63,216 nucleotides of DNA from a virus, in IMG/VR virus record IMGVR_UViG_3300046517_001388, positions 1-63,216 of that record. One strand, given 5' to 3'. Below, in pieces: positions 1-7,231 of the stretch; the first letter of the stretch is position 1, and each line of letters begins with the position of its first letter. The notes under the pieces are model-generated. The model was not told the origin of the DNA and ran no database searches. It saw nothing but the letters and a program-made list of their open reading frames with translations. The translations under genes and the position numbers were made by a program.

Positions 1-127
1 CAGCTACGAAATTGCCAGCGGCCCGAGTGTACCTGTGTAACAAAGCGCGTAGAGTCTACCAATCCCTTCGGAAGGGTAAAACAGACCCGTGGGGTGCCCC
101 AAACCTTCTATTTGCGCCCTGAACTAC
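1..127. repeat. Direct terminal repeat, copy 1 (circular assembly overlap)
   Basis: The first 127 bases are identical to 63090-63216. 127 is a usual maximum k-mer length for short-read assemblers, so this is most likely the overlap left when a circular graph was written as a line. The gene running through it stays open across the join, which supports a true circle of about 63,089 bp. Confidence 0.95.
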
Positions 128-237
128 GTGACAAGCTCATAGATTATGCGACAACCGCACATGTCACTTTGAGCCGAGCCCTGACCGAATTAGTCGAATA
201 CGCCCTGGCCCACGGCATCGATCCCAAGGTCCGGTAA
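1..237 (+). CDS. Zinc-finger plus ribbon-helix-helix protein, 3' part (starts at 62883)
   Basis: This is the C-terminal part of a 147-residue protein whose start lies at 62883 on the other side of the circle join. Codons are in frame from base 1 to the TAA at 235-237. This part holds the last cysteines (CQRPECTC) and then a ribbon-helix-helix domain: a basic beta strand around VPQTFYLRPEL, helix 1, then a turn and helix 2 (HVTLSRALTELVEYALAHG). RHH proteins bind short palindromic operators as dimers and are common as plasmid and phage repressors. The GTAGANTCTAC palindrome at 49-59 lies inside its coding sequence, and the ParB-like gene follows downstream. Repressor or partition-accessory roles are inference. 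Confidence 0.8.
   Translation, partial: QLRNCQRPECTCVTKRVESTNPFGRVKQTRGVPQTFYLRPELRDKLIDYATTAHVTLSRALTELVEYALAHGIDPKVR
49..59. promoter_or_regulatory. GTAGANTCTAC palindrome, site 1
   Basis: Perfect 5-bp arms around a central base (GTAGAGTCTAC). The same palindrome is found at 2897, 41799 and 46590, and with one mismatch at 46864. This copy is inside the RHH gene and is repeated at 63138-63148 because of the terminal overlap. Confidence 0.6.
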
Positions 238-243
238 GTGTAG

Positions 244-288
244 GCATTGTACGCATTAGATGCGTTGTATGCGTTGTATGCACTAAGT
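244..288 (+). repeat. Five tandem 9-bp iterons (GCRTTGTAY-like)
   Basis: Five 9-bp units run head to tail: GCATTGTAC, GCATTAGAT, GCGTTGTAT, GCGTTGTAT, GCACTAAGT. They fill the gap between the RHH gene and the HTH gene at 340. A TATAAT hexamer follows at 312-317. Tandem 9-bp units in front of a DNA-binding gene may be initiator or regulator binding sites, but the period also equals three codons, so the open frame through them is not evidence of coding. Confidence 0.6.
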
Positions 289-339
289 CGCATTACCAGG
301 AATCACCCCGGTATAATTTGGTTGACGGTGATTCTAACA

Positions 340-756
340 ATGCAGTATCATCCCCTCGTCGGCGCACGGCACCGCAAGTCGGAGGGTAGGTTGGTTTACA
401 ACGACGATGCGGTACGTGCTCGTGGAGCCGGTGCCTGTAAAGCATTCCTCCACACCAATCCGCAGGGCAGGCGGGTTACCGGCTGGGAAGGCATCAGTGT
501 GACGTTACTAGCCGAAGAGGTGGGAGTCACATTCCGCTATTTGATTGAAATTCTTCAGGGCAGACGCCGCAACTGCACCTTGCAAATTCTGGACCGCACC
601 GCTACCGCACTGGGCATGACCGTGCCCAACCTCATGCGCCGGATCGAACGGGCTCATGAACTGTGGCTGGCGGAACTCCCGGCCAAGGAATACAGCCGGT
701 TCCTGCGCCACCGCCACCGTCACGTCCACCAGAAACTACTCAACAATGCCATGTGA
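340..756 (+). CDS. Helix-turn-helix (XRE-like) DNA-binding protein
   Basis: A 138-residue protein. The central part reads as an XRE-like helix-turn-helix (ISVTLLAEEVGVTFRYLIEI then LQGRRR), followed by a second helical stretch (LDRTATALGMTVPNLMRRIE) that also looks like a lambda-repressor-type helix pair. The C-terminus is rich in His and Arg (FLRHRHRHVH). The ATG at 340 has no clear Shine-Dalgarno. A TTG at 391 preceded by GGAGGG at 381-386 is a plausible alternative. The open frame continues upstream through the 9-bp iterons, but those codons are repeat-derived and were not used. It is followed 21 bp later by the ParB-like gene. It could be a replication or maintenance regulator acting at the iterons. 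Confidence 0.65.
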   Translation: MQYHPLVGARHRKSEGRLVYNDDAVRARGAGACKAFLHTNPQGRRVTGWEGISVTLLAEEVGVTFRYLIEILQGRRRNCTLQILDRTATALGMTVPNLMRRIERAHELWLAELPAKEYSRFLRHRHRHVHQKLLNNAM

Positions 757-777
757 AAACCATAGGGAACCTCGATA

Positions 778-1728
778 ATGTCCGATATCAAACACACCGC
801 AATTGGCGAGGAAACGCGCTATCTGCTGCCTCGCGAGATTAAGATCGAACCGAAATATGAAGCCCGCCCATTTTCCAGTCATTCCGAAGATGAAGACGAG
901 AAAGTTGAGGCACTTGCCCAGACCATCGATCAACTGGGCCAGCTTGATGCCTGCCTGATCACCCCGGATAACGTGTTAGTGGCTGGCAACCGCCGCCGCC
1001 GAGCCGTCATCCTCCTCAACCAAATCAGAACCAAAAACGGCCAGTCCCTGCTCAAGCTCCGGTGTACTGTCGATGCCTCTGGCGGGGATATGCGCCGGAA
1101 GGCCATTCTCAGCAACCTCCAGCGTGCCGACAATTCCAAGATGGATCTGGCCATGCTGATCGGCGGGTTGCGCCGGGACGGGCTGACCGGCTCTGCGGGC
1201 ACCAAGCGGATCGCCAGCTACCTGGGCGTGTCCATCTCCACCGTCACCCAGGCCGAGCGGCTGCTCTCAGTTGAAAAGGAACTCCAGCACAAGGTCCACA
1301 GTGGCGAACTCAGCATGCAATCCACCTATGACCTACTGCGCGAGATCGGCAGTCCTGGGGAGCGTACAGCGGTCCTCCAACGGGCCCGTGAGATCCAGGA
1401 GGAGAATCGTACCGATGATGCCCTGGACGCTTACCTGGGGGGCCATAGAAGCCAGGAATGGGCAACTCAGGCACTGGCTCCCAAAAGCCGCATTGAACAC
1501 CCTTCCATCACTGCTGCTATTGAGGAACACCGTGGCTCCCGCAATGGCTTCCACTGCGCCCACAAGCCCTCCCGCACCGATCTGCTCAATGAGTTTGAAG
1601 CCTACCGCCATCCGCCCTACCGGCCCGAGGTGTGCGCCTTCATCGATTACCTGATCGGGGAGTACGCTGCCGGTAAGGGCACCAGCCGGGACTTCAAGGC
1701 CAAGTTTGAGTCGATGATCCGGCAATGA
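778..1728 (+). CDS. ParB/KorB-like partition or nuclease-family protein
   Basis: A 316-residue protein. The N-terminal half matches the ParB/Srx-like domain: a long segment ending in VLVAGNRRRRA (residues 67-76), equivalent to the GERRxRA motif of ParB. A helix-turn-helix follows (about residues 136-165, IASYLGVSISTVTQAERLL) in the KorB-like position, and then a helical region with another pairing-type segment (SGELSMQSTYDLLREI). ParB proteins bind centromere-like DNA sites and spread along DNA. A ParB-type CTPase/nuclease activity cannot be told from sequence. The stop overlaps the ATG of the AAA+ ATPase (ATGA), so the two are translationally coupled. A GTAGANTCTAC palindrome lies on each side of the pair. 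No classical ParA is adjacent. Confidence 0.8.
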   Translation: MSDIKHTAIGEETRYLLPREIKIEPKYEARPFSSHSEDEDEKVEALAQTIDQLGQLDACLITPDNVLVAGNRRRRAVILLNQIRTKNGQSLLKLRCTVDASGGDMRRKAILSNLQRADNSKMDLAMLIGGLRRDGLTGSAGTKRIASYLGVSISTVTQAERLLSVEKELQHKVHSGELSMQSTYDLLREIGSPGERTAVLQRAREIQEENRTDDALDAYLGGHRSQEWATQALAPKSRIEHPSITAAIEEHRGSRNGFHCAHKPSRTDLLNEFEAYRHPPYRPEVCAFIDYLIGEYAAGKGTSRDFKAKFESMIRQ

Positions 1729-2888
1729 TCTTGCGACTCGTACCGACTCCCATCACACCGATTGAAACCCTGGCCGAGGAGATGCGGGCCTACTTGCACA
1801 TGCCCGATGCCACGCCGCTCTACGTGCTGATGGGCAGCGTAGCCGCCAACATGATCCAGGGCGATCCGGTATGGCTGATGTTTGTCGGCCCGCCCAGTTG
1901 CGGCAAAAGCGAACTGGTCAATTCCCTGCTCTCGATCCCGCGCATGTTTGAGCTTGCCGACATCTCTAGCGAGGGAGCGTTCCTATCCGGCACCACCCGC
2001 AAGGAGAAAGCCGCCGATGCCACCGGGGGCCTGCTGCAGCAGGTGGGCCTGCACGGTGGAGCGGTGCTCAATGACTTCACCAGCGTGCTCAGTAAGCCGC
2101 ATGAGAAGTGCCAGATGATCATGGCGGTACTCCGCGAGTGTTTCAGTGGCCGGTGGACCCGCACCATTGGCGGCGAGGGTGGCAGGACCATTTCCTGGAA
2201 GGGCAGGCTGGCACTGTTCGGGGGCGTGACCAACAAGATCGACCAATACGCCACGGTGTCTGCCGAGATGGGCGAGAGGTGGGTCTACTATCGCTTCGAC
2301 TACCGCCAGACCTGGGCCGAGGCCACTAAGAAGTGGGACAACGATGCCATCACCGATTGGCGCATCGATCTCCAGATGATTGTCAGAAGGTTCTTTGAGG
2401 ATCTGGACCTGGGCTTCGGCAGGCTCAAGGAGAAGCGAACCCACACCACCAAGGAGAAGGTCAGGCTCTACCGGCTGGCCGAGTTCGCTTCCCGGTGCCG
2501 GTCAGGGGTGGCGCGAGATCCCTACCATGGGGAGCCCACCTCTACCGTCGAGACCGAATTGCCGACACGGCTGGCCGGTGTGTTCAGCCAATTGCTGGTG
2601 GGCCTGGAAGCCATCGGCGTACACGAGGCTAAACGCTGGGCCATCCTCCGCAAGGTGGCTCTAGACTCGATGCCGCGCATGCGGAGTCAGGTCCTCGAAT
2701 ATCTATACACTTCACCGGACCACACTGCCACCGTCGAGGAGCTTGCCGCCCATATCGAGTCGAGTGCCAGGGCGGTGAAGCGGTGTATCGAGGATCTACA
2801 GATACAACGGGTAGTGGTGCGTAAGTCTGGGCAAATTCGCTTCACCGAGAAGATGGAAGAAGAGTACACAATCATCCGCCAGATGTGA
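1725..2888 (+). CDS. AAA+ ATPase with C-terminal winged helix
   Basis: A 387-residue P-loop ATPase. Walker A is GPPSCGKS (residues 55-62), a Walker-B-like strand is AVLNDF (113-118, lacking the usual second acidic residue), sensor I is probably LFGGVTN (164-170), and the arginine finger may be GERW (183-186). The last 60 residues look like a winged helix (TVEELAAHIESSARAVKRCI, then a hydrophobic beta wing). This resembles phage and plasmid MCM/DnaC-like replication ATPases rather than ParA, whose Walker A is deviant. It overlaps the ParB-like gene by 4 bp. A helicase-loader or replication-initiator ATPase is the likeliest role, and a partner ATPase for the ParB-like protein is the alternative. 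Confidence 0.7.
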   Translation: MILRLVPTPITPIETLAEEMRAYLHMPDATPLYVLMGSVAANMIQGDPVWLMFVGPPSCGKSELVNSLLSIPRMFELADISSEGAFLSGTTRKEKAADATGGLLQQVGLHGGAVLNDFTSVLSKPHEKCQMIMAVLRECFSGRWTRTIGGEGGRTISWKGRLALFGGVTNKIDQYATVSAEMGERWVYYRFDYRQTWAEATKKWDNDAITDWRIDLQMIVRRFFEDLDLGFGRLKEKRTHTTKEKVRLYRLAEFASRCRSGVARDPYHGEPTSTVETELPTRLAGVFSQLLVGLEAIGVHEAKRWAILRKVALDSMPRMRSQVLEYLYTSPDHTATVEELAAHIESSARAVKRCIEDLQIQRVVVRKSGQIRFTEKMEEEYTIIRQM

Positions 2889-3064
2889 CTGCCCGCGTAG
2901 ACTCTACGAGGGGATTTTGCTGCCTTTGCATACAAGCCAAAATAACTTTCTCCTAGCGTTGATCTTCAACCTTAACGGGCATACCATCGGAGTTGCTCAA
3001 GACGTTACGCCCGCAAGGCGCAATGCCAATAACAACAATCAATTAGCGAGGAGTAGCTATAAGT
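2889..3064 (+). other. Intergenic region carrying a palindromic site
   Basis: 176 bp without a gene between the AAA+ ATPase and the recombination module. It contains the GTAGANTCTAC palindrome at 2897-2907 right after the ATPase stop. A GAGGAG at about 3047-3052 is 12 nt from the next ATG. No clear terminator was seen, so this is the probable promoter region of the recombination operon. Confidence 0.5.
2897..2907. promoter_or_regulatory. GTAGANTCTAC palindrome, site 2
   Basis: GTAGACTCTAC, preceded by CCCGC as at the 41799 copy. It sits just downstream of the ParB/AAA+ pair and upstream of the recombination operon, a usual place for an operator or a parS-like site. Confidence 0.65.
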
Positions 3065-3961
3065 ATGCCGCGCCCAACAGGCTTAATGAACCCCGATAAT
3101 GCCGCTAAGTCAGCAGGCACTTTCAAAGAAGGTTTTGTGCGGGTGGATAAGAGTTGCTACAAGGTCTGGCAGGCCGAGGAGGTAGCAGGCCGCAAACAGA
3201 TGCTGCCGGTCACTGCCCTGGTCTGGAACGTAACCCGCCTCAATGAAGATCAGGTCCCGCTGGTCGATGAACACGATGAGCCGATTACTGAAGAGATCAA
3301 GTTCAGCTTCGGCACCAAAGCCCTGCCGTTTGTCCATCCGGCCAAGGCTGACTCGGTAGACGATGACGATCCCCAGGATATGGGCACCGAGGTCGGCGTC
3401 GAGGGCAATACCCTTTACACCACCGCTGCCGACTGGACACCGCATGAGCTTTCCGGCGTCATGCAGCTTACCACCAGCTTGAAACAGCAAGGCGTGGATA
3501 AGACCTATCTCAACCGTTGCTGGGCCCCGGATTGGGTGGGTTGCGTGTTCTTCATGAAGACCCATGTTAGCGATAACAAGATGGCTGACGACAAGGGTGT
3601 CGAGCGCAACGTGAATTACAAAGTAGTCAGCAAGATTGTGGTGGGCCCTGGTCAGGCCAAGCCCAGCCGAGTCCCCCGTGCCATCAAGTCCAACACCGAT
3701 GCGGAGAGCGTGCTGGCCCCGGTGATCGAGAACCTGAGTGAGACCCTGGATGGCCAGCAATTGACGCGCAAAGCCTTCCAGAATCGCGTGCGGGCGGCTC
3801 TTGAAGCCCGTGGCACCGACATCAAGATGCTGGTCCCCTGTCTCAGCCTGTGTAAGGACGAGAAGTGGCTGGCGATGAATGCCAACCGCTATGGCTTCTC
3901 GGTAGACTCCGACTCGATCACCTTCACCCCTGCTGCCGTAACCGCAGAAGAGACCGCATAG
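3065..3961 (+). CDS. Conserved phage protein at head of recombination module
   Basis: A 298-residue acidic protein that I cannot place in a family from sequence. It starts with MPRPTGLMNPDN and carries an Asp-rich loop (SVDDDDPQDMG, about residues 98-108). Beta-rich central segments include a YKVVSKIVVGPG strand. The C-terminal 80 residues look helical (QLTRKAFQNRVRAALEARG). It is the first gene before a RecB-like nuclease and a Sak4-like ATPase. In many phages that slot encodes a single-strand DNA-binding or annealing partner, so an SSB-type function is inferred from position only. The long 5' gap carries a palindromic site, suggesting it leads its own transcript. Confidence 0.6.
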   Translation: MPRPTGLMNPDNAAKSAGTFKEGFVRVDKSCYKVWQAEEVAGRKQMLPVTALVWNVTRLNEDQVPLVDEHDEPITEEIKFSFGTKALPFVHPAKADSVDDDDPQDMGTEVGVEGNTLYTTAADWTPHELSGVMQLTTSLKQQGVDKTYLNRCWAPDWVGCVFFMKTHVSDNKMADDKGVERNVNYKVVSKIVVGPGQAKPSRVPRAIKSNTDAESVLAPVIENLSETLDGQQLTRKAFQNRVRAALEARGTDIKMLVPCLSLCKDEKWLAMNANRYGFSVDSDSITFTPAAVTAEETA

Positions 3962-4004
3962 TTCCCTTTGCCTGGGTTTGGCGTCCGTAGCCCAGGCTTC
4001 ACTT

Positions 4005-4097
4005 GGGGAGAGTAGTTTATCCCTGTGAGAGCCAGACCTAGCTGGCTTTCGCCGGATTAGTAGCTTTAAACCATTTCAGTTACTAGTTACTCTCCCC
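4005..4097 (+). ncRNA. Candidate structured RNA: three-way junction
   Basis: The intergenic region 3962-4132 folds into three nested stems. P1 is a perfect 10-bp stem (GGGGAGAGTA 4005-4014 with TACTCTCCCC 4088-4097). P2 is AGCCAG 4030-4035 with CTGGCT 4042-4047, with possible further closing pairs. P3 is TAGTAGCT 4058-4065 with AGTTACTA 4078-4085, including one G-U pair. A separate terminator-like hairpin precedes it (GCCTGGG 3970-3976 with CCCAGGC 3991-3997, no U tract). The element ends 25 nt before the Shine-Dalgarno AGAGGA (4122-4127) of the nuclease gene. It may be a leader or a processed small RNA. I do not recognise a known riboswitch or hammerhead core (no CTGATGA/GAAA pair). Confidence 0.55.
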
Positions 4098-4132
4098 GAT
4101 TTTCTTAAGTTCGTTATCGCCAGAGGATCTGT

Positions 4133-4741
4133 GTGCCCAAGCTGATCGAGGAGAAGGAAATCGTCTTAGAGTTCACCGATATCGGCAAGCGTGTGATCAA
4201 GACACGCGAGTCTTCCATGCTGCGTTCTAGCGGCATCCATCTGAGCGGCGTGATCCGCTATGCCCTACGCAAGGCCGGATTGATGCAGCCCGAGGACCGG
4301 GACGAGGATATGCCGCTGATCATGTTGCTGGGCATGTTCTGGGAGGAGGGGATTGTCACCTTCTACCCGAGCCTGATCTGGCAACCCGGAGAGGTGGAGC
4401 GGGACGGCATCTTCGGCTCTCCTGACGGGATCACCAAGCTGGCCGATGGCGTCACGCGCCTGGAAGAGTTCAAGTTCACCAAGAAGAGCTACTGGACTCA
4501 CAAGGGAGACATGATCCTGGAAGAGCGGCTCTGGATGTGGCAGTTGATGGGTTACTGCTCAATGATGGGGCTGAACCTGATCCGTCTGCATGTCTGCTGG
4601 GACTGCGGCAATTACCGGGACCGGCGGATGCCCTTCTACTCCACCTATGTGATCGAGTTTAGCGATGAGGAATTGGCCCGCTTTTGGCAGAACATCATTC
4701 TGGTCAATAAGCATGGAGCCGTAGCAGAGGAGCATGGATGA
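4133..4741 (+). CDS. Cas4/RecB-like PD-(D/E)XK exonuclease
   Basis: A 202-residue protein with the RecB-family nuclease signature in order: a GSPDG motif (Asp98), ExK as EFK (Glu112, Lys114), and the QxxxY motif QLMGY (Gln137 to Tyr141). This is the arrangement of Cas4 and phage exonucleases that resect DNA ends. Four Cas4-type cluster cysteines are not evident; only a few Cys are present (CxxC in HVCWDCG). The start is GTG with AGAGGA five bases upstream. The stop overlaps the next start (ATGA). Paired with the Sak4-like ATPase it would form a phage recombination system. Confidence 0.8.
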   Translation: MPKLIEEKEIVLEFTDIGKRVIKTRESSMLRSSGIHLSGVIRYALRKAGLMQPEDRDEDMPLIMLLGMFWEEGIVTFYPSLIWQPGEVERDGIFGSPDGITKLADGVTRLEEFKFTKKSYWTHKGDMILEERLWMWQLMGYCSMMGLNLIRLHVCWDCGNYRDRRMPFYSTYVIEFSDEELARFWQNIILVNKHGAVAEEHG

Positions 4742-5571
4742 AAGAGATCGCGGTATCAGGTTTCACCGATAACACCACCAGTGACTACAAGCCTGCGGTG
4801 TGTGTGTTTGGCGAGGAAAACGTAGGTAAGAGCCGGTTCGGTTGCACGGCTCCCCATGAGGGCGGCAAGATCGGCTGGATTGCCCTGGATAAGAACAGCA
4901 AGGGGGCGGTGGAAGCCTACAAGGCCAGACATGAGACCAATCACATCCTGGTCAATACCAAGCCGCTCATGAGCCACGTAGAGGCCATCAAGATTGCCCT
5001 GAATGAGATGCCCGAGCAGACCAAGAAGATCTACACCGAGATCGTGGGCCGAGTCTTTGACCTGGGCATGGAGTTAGCCGGGAACAAGAACATCGAATCG
5101 ATTGTGCTGGATGACGGCACCATCTTTTTCGACTGGATTCTGTTCAGCCATTTCGGACGCCGCAACCAGATCGAGAGCTACCAGCGAGGCGGGCCCAACA
5201 ATGACTTCATCGAGTTTGTGAATGCCATGGGCAACAAGAACTTGGTGATGATCTGCCGGGGCACCGAGATCTGGGCCGATACCGGACAGGTGGATAACAA
5301 GGGAAAGAAAATCCAGGCTCCCACCGGCAAGTTGAAGCCCGAGGGTTTCGGCAAGCTGGGCAAGTTCATGACGGCAGTCATCGAGCTATCCGCCAAACGC
5401 AAGAAGACCGACATCGAGGATAGGACCGAAGCCCTGGCCGAGAAGTACCGCTGCCGTCTGGTCACCTGCAAGGGCAACACGCTGTTAGAAGGCCAGGATC
5501 TCAGCGAGTACGGAGTCTCGGGTGAGGACATCACCTGGGAAAACCTAATGGCAGTTATAGGAGTGGAATAG
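4738..5571 (+). CDS. Sak4-like RecA-fold recombination ATPase
   Basis: A 277-residue RecA-core ATPase. Walker A is GEENVGKS (residues 25-32) and Walker B is SIVLDD (121-126). The layout fits the AAA_24/Sak4 family of phage single-strand annealing or recombinase proteins: a short N-terminus, the P-loop, a conserved KIGWIALD strand after it, and a late ICRGTE strand. It follows the Cas4-like nuclease with a 4-bp overlap and is followed immediately by a small gene, so it is in one operon. Sak4 proteins usually need an SSB partner, and two candidates are nearby (3065 and 6802). Confidence 0.75.
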   Translation: MKEIAVSGFTDNTTSDYKPAVCVFGEENVGKSRFGCTAPHEGGKIGWIALDKNSKGAVEAYKARHETNHILVNTKPLMSHVEAIKIALNEMPEQTKKIYTEIVGRVFDLGMELAGNKNIESIVLDDGTIFFDWILFSHFGRRNQIESYQRGGPNNDFIEFVNAMGNKNLVMICRGTEIWADTGQVDNKGKKIQAPTGKLKPEGFGKLGKFMTAVIELSAKRKKTDIEDRTEALAEKYRCRLVTCKGNTLLEGQDLSEYGVSGEDITWENLMAVIGVE

Positions 5572-5835
5572 ATGGCACTTTACAAGATCACCGTCAGAAC
5601 GACTTCCGAGTATTACGGGGAGTTTGAATCAATCAGCAATGCCGAGGCAATCACCGCCGCCCAGAAAGAGGCCAAGGTTCACGGCATCATCACCCACCAG
5701 GAAACCACCATCGAGGTTGCCGACACCGAGTCGCTGCCCCTGGCCAGCATGGAAGACATGACTCAGGCTTCCGGGTCCAAGGTGGCTGGGCCCGAGCCCT
5801 ATGACTGGTTCACCGCCGATGAGGCCATACAGTAG
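5572..5835 (+). CDS. Small hypothetical protein in recombination operon
   Basis: An 87-residue protein starting right after the Sak4-like gene stop (TAG followed by ATG). The N-terminal half predicts a beta-alpha-beta fold (LYKITVRTTSEYYGEF, then a helix of Ala and Glu). The C-terminus is acidic and ends PYDWFTADEAIQ. I do not recognise the family. Confidence 0.6.
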   Translation: MALYKITVRTTSEYYGEFESISNAEAITAAQKEAKVHGIITHQETTIEVADTESLPLASMEDMTQASGSKVAGPEPYDWFTADEAIQ

Positions 5836-5841
5836 CCAGCC

Positions 5842-6603
5842 ATGACCGGGATCTCTCTCGACTATCGAACCGGCAGTGGCGAGTTAGAGCCCTACTTTGC
5901 CGCCTTTGGGATAGAGGTGGTTAAAAAGAAACTTGACTATGGTGACTTTTCTTTTGAGGGCCGGGGGCCGCACGGGCATTGCGCCATTGTGGTCGAGCGT
6001 AAGCGGATCGAGGAGTTGGTTGCCGCCATTCAGTCCCGGCGGTTGAGTGGCCACCAGCTTCCCGGTATGGCCGAGCAGTATGACTATTGCTACCTGATTG
6101 TGGAGGGCGTATGGCATCCAGATCCAGACGGTCAGTTAGAGATCGGGTACGGCAGCATGGACGGCGCAGGACGATATGGCGGGCAGTGGCGCACCAGTTT
6201 TGGCAAGGGGATGCACTATCGGGCGGTGGACAACTACCTCTCGACCCTGGAGCTACAGGCCGGGGTGATTTACCGGCGCACTATGAGTGCTGCGGAGACG
6301 GTGTTCCAGGTGGTGGATCTCTATCGCTGGTGGCAGGACAAGGAGTGGGCAGCGCATACCGCCCATCAGGCCGTCTACGCCCCGGCGGCGATGACCGGCA
6401 GGCGAATCCTGATGACGAGGCGGGACGTGAGCCTGCTAGAGAAGATCGCCATGCAGTTGCCGGGACTGGATGCCAAGGCGGAACGGGTAGCGGCTCACTT
6501 TGGCACCCTGAAGGCCATGGTTGCGGCCAGCGAGGCTGACTGGACCGAGATCAAGGGGATTGGCAAGGCTAGCGCCAAGAGGCTGGTAAGGGCACTGGGA
6601 TGA
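5842..6603 (+). CDS. ERCC4/XPF-type structure-specific nuclease
   Basis: A 253-residue protein with an N-terminal ERCC4 nuclease domain: LDYR near the start (Asp7), GDF (Gly34-Asp35) and the hallmark VERKR (Glu52-Arg53-Lys54). The C-terminus, from about residue 205, is a tandem helix-hairpin-helix domain (LPGLDAKAERVAAHFGTL and KGIGKASAKRLVRAL), as in Hef, Mus81 and XPF. Such enzymes cut branched DNA such as flaps and forks. In a phage it probably resolves recombination or packaging intermediates. The HhH domain is complete and the length is typical of a minimal nuclease plus HhH unit. It overlaps the next gene by 4 bp. Confidence 0.85.
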   Translation: MTGISLDYRTGSGELEPYFAAFGIEVVKKKLDYGDFSFEGRGPHGHCAIVVERKRIEELVAAIQSRRLSGHQLPGMAEQYDYCYLIVEGVWHPDPDGQLEIGYGSMDGAGRYGGQWRTSFGKGMHYRAVDNYLSTLELQAGVIYRRTMSAAETVFQVVDLYRWWQDKEWAAHTAHQAVYAPAAMTGRRILMTRRDVSLLEKIAMQLPGLDAKAERVAAHFGTLKAMVAASEADWTEIKGIGKASAKRLVRALG

Positions 6604-6830
6604 CACAAAAACAAGAAGAGCATCTAGAAGGGATCGTGGAAGAGTTCAACGCCATGATCGGCTGGAAGTATCCGAAGGGAGTCAAGGAGCATGGCGGCAA
6701 TCTGTGGGAGTTGAGTGCGCTCGAATTGGTCGAGCATGCACTTGAGGAAGCGGTGGATCAGGTGGCCTATCTGGTCAGCCTGAGAAGTGTGTTGGTGAAA
6801 CGTGACCAAGTCCCAGATCAAGGTGTTTAA
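6600..6830 (+). CDS. MazG-like small protein
   Basis: A 76-residue helical protein. The stretch KYPKGVKEHGGNLW followed by ELVEHALEEAVDQVAYL resembles small phage MazG-like nucleotide pyrophosphohydrolases, in which acidic residues on paired helices bind Mg. Only one helix pair fits here, so activity is unsure. Its 3' end overlaps the next gene by 29 bp in another frame. Confidence 0.5.
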   Translation: MTQKQEEHLEGIVEEFNAMIGWKYPKGVKEHGGNLWELSALELVEHALEEAVDQVAYLVSLRSVLVKRDQVPDQGV

Positions 6831-7113
6831 CAGGCTCAACCGGCTGAGTGGTAAGCGGCTGGATGTACGGGTAGTGGAATCGAGTGACCGCAGTGTAGTG
6901 ATCTACGTGCCGTTTCCTGGATTCTATCTGACCTATGACCAACTGGGAACGCTGATCAGGACCCAGACCATTCCCGAGCGGGAGAAGTCGGGAGAGAGTC
7001 TGGCCAGGGCCGATGGCAAGTGTCTGGTGATTGAAGGTGGGTTAGATGAGGGCCGGTATAACCAGAAGGGGAACCCGGATCTCTCGGTGGGAGATGATGA
7101 CGTGCCGTTCTGA
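6802..7113 (+). CDS. Protein with SSB-like acidic C-terminal tip
   Basis: A 103-residue protein with a probable GTG start inside the previous gene. The body is beta-rich (RLDVRVVESSDRSVVIYVPF). The tail is acidic and ends GDDDVPF, nearly the DDIPF tip that bacterial SSB uses to recruit recombination and repair partners. No OB-fold motif is certain at this length. It closes the recombination operon, so an SSB or an SSB-tip mimic is a reasonable inference. Confidence 0.55.
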   Translation: MTKSQIKVFNRLNRLSGKRLDVRVVESSDRSVVIYVPFPGFYLTYDQLGTLIRTQTIPEREKSGESLARADGKCLVIEGGLDEGRYNQKGNPDLSVGDDDVPF

Positions 7114-7136
7114 GATTGCATGACCGGCCAAGTCTT

Positions 7137-7192
7137 CTCCCGTAGATAGCGGGAGGGCGGGGAGAGCCGAAAGCCTTGCGTTGTGACAAGGC
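7137..7192 (+). promoter_or_regulatory. Two-hairpin leader or attenuator region
   Basis: Two perfect 6-bp hairpins lie in the 118-bp gap: CTCCCG 7137-7142 with CGGGAG 7150-7155 (7-nt loop), and GCCTTG 7173-7178 with CAAGGC 7187-7192 (8-nt loop). Neither has a U tract. They precede the gene at 7232 and could be a leader or processing site. Confidence 0.4.
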
Positions 7193-7231
7193 GAATGTCC
7201 ATGGGAACTCAGAACCACAGAGGGAGTTGGG

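Noticed and set aside
1-127. True terminal redundancy of a linear virion genome
   Set aside because: The length equals a standard assembler k-mer and a gene is intact across the join; biological repeats of exactly this size would be a coincidence, though not excluded.
247-339. Coding extension of the HTH gene through the iterons
   Set aside because: The 9-bp units are divisible by three, so the open frame is a repeat artefact; there is no ribosome site.
4005-4097. Hammerhead ribozyme or known riboswitch
   Set aside because: No CUGAUGA/GAAA core and no purine or TPP-like conserved loops in either strand.
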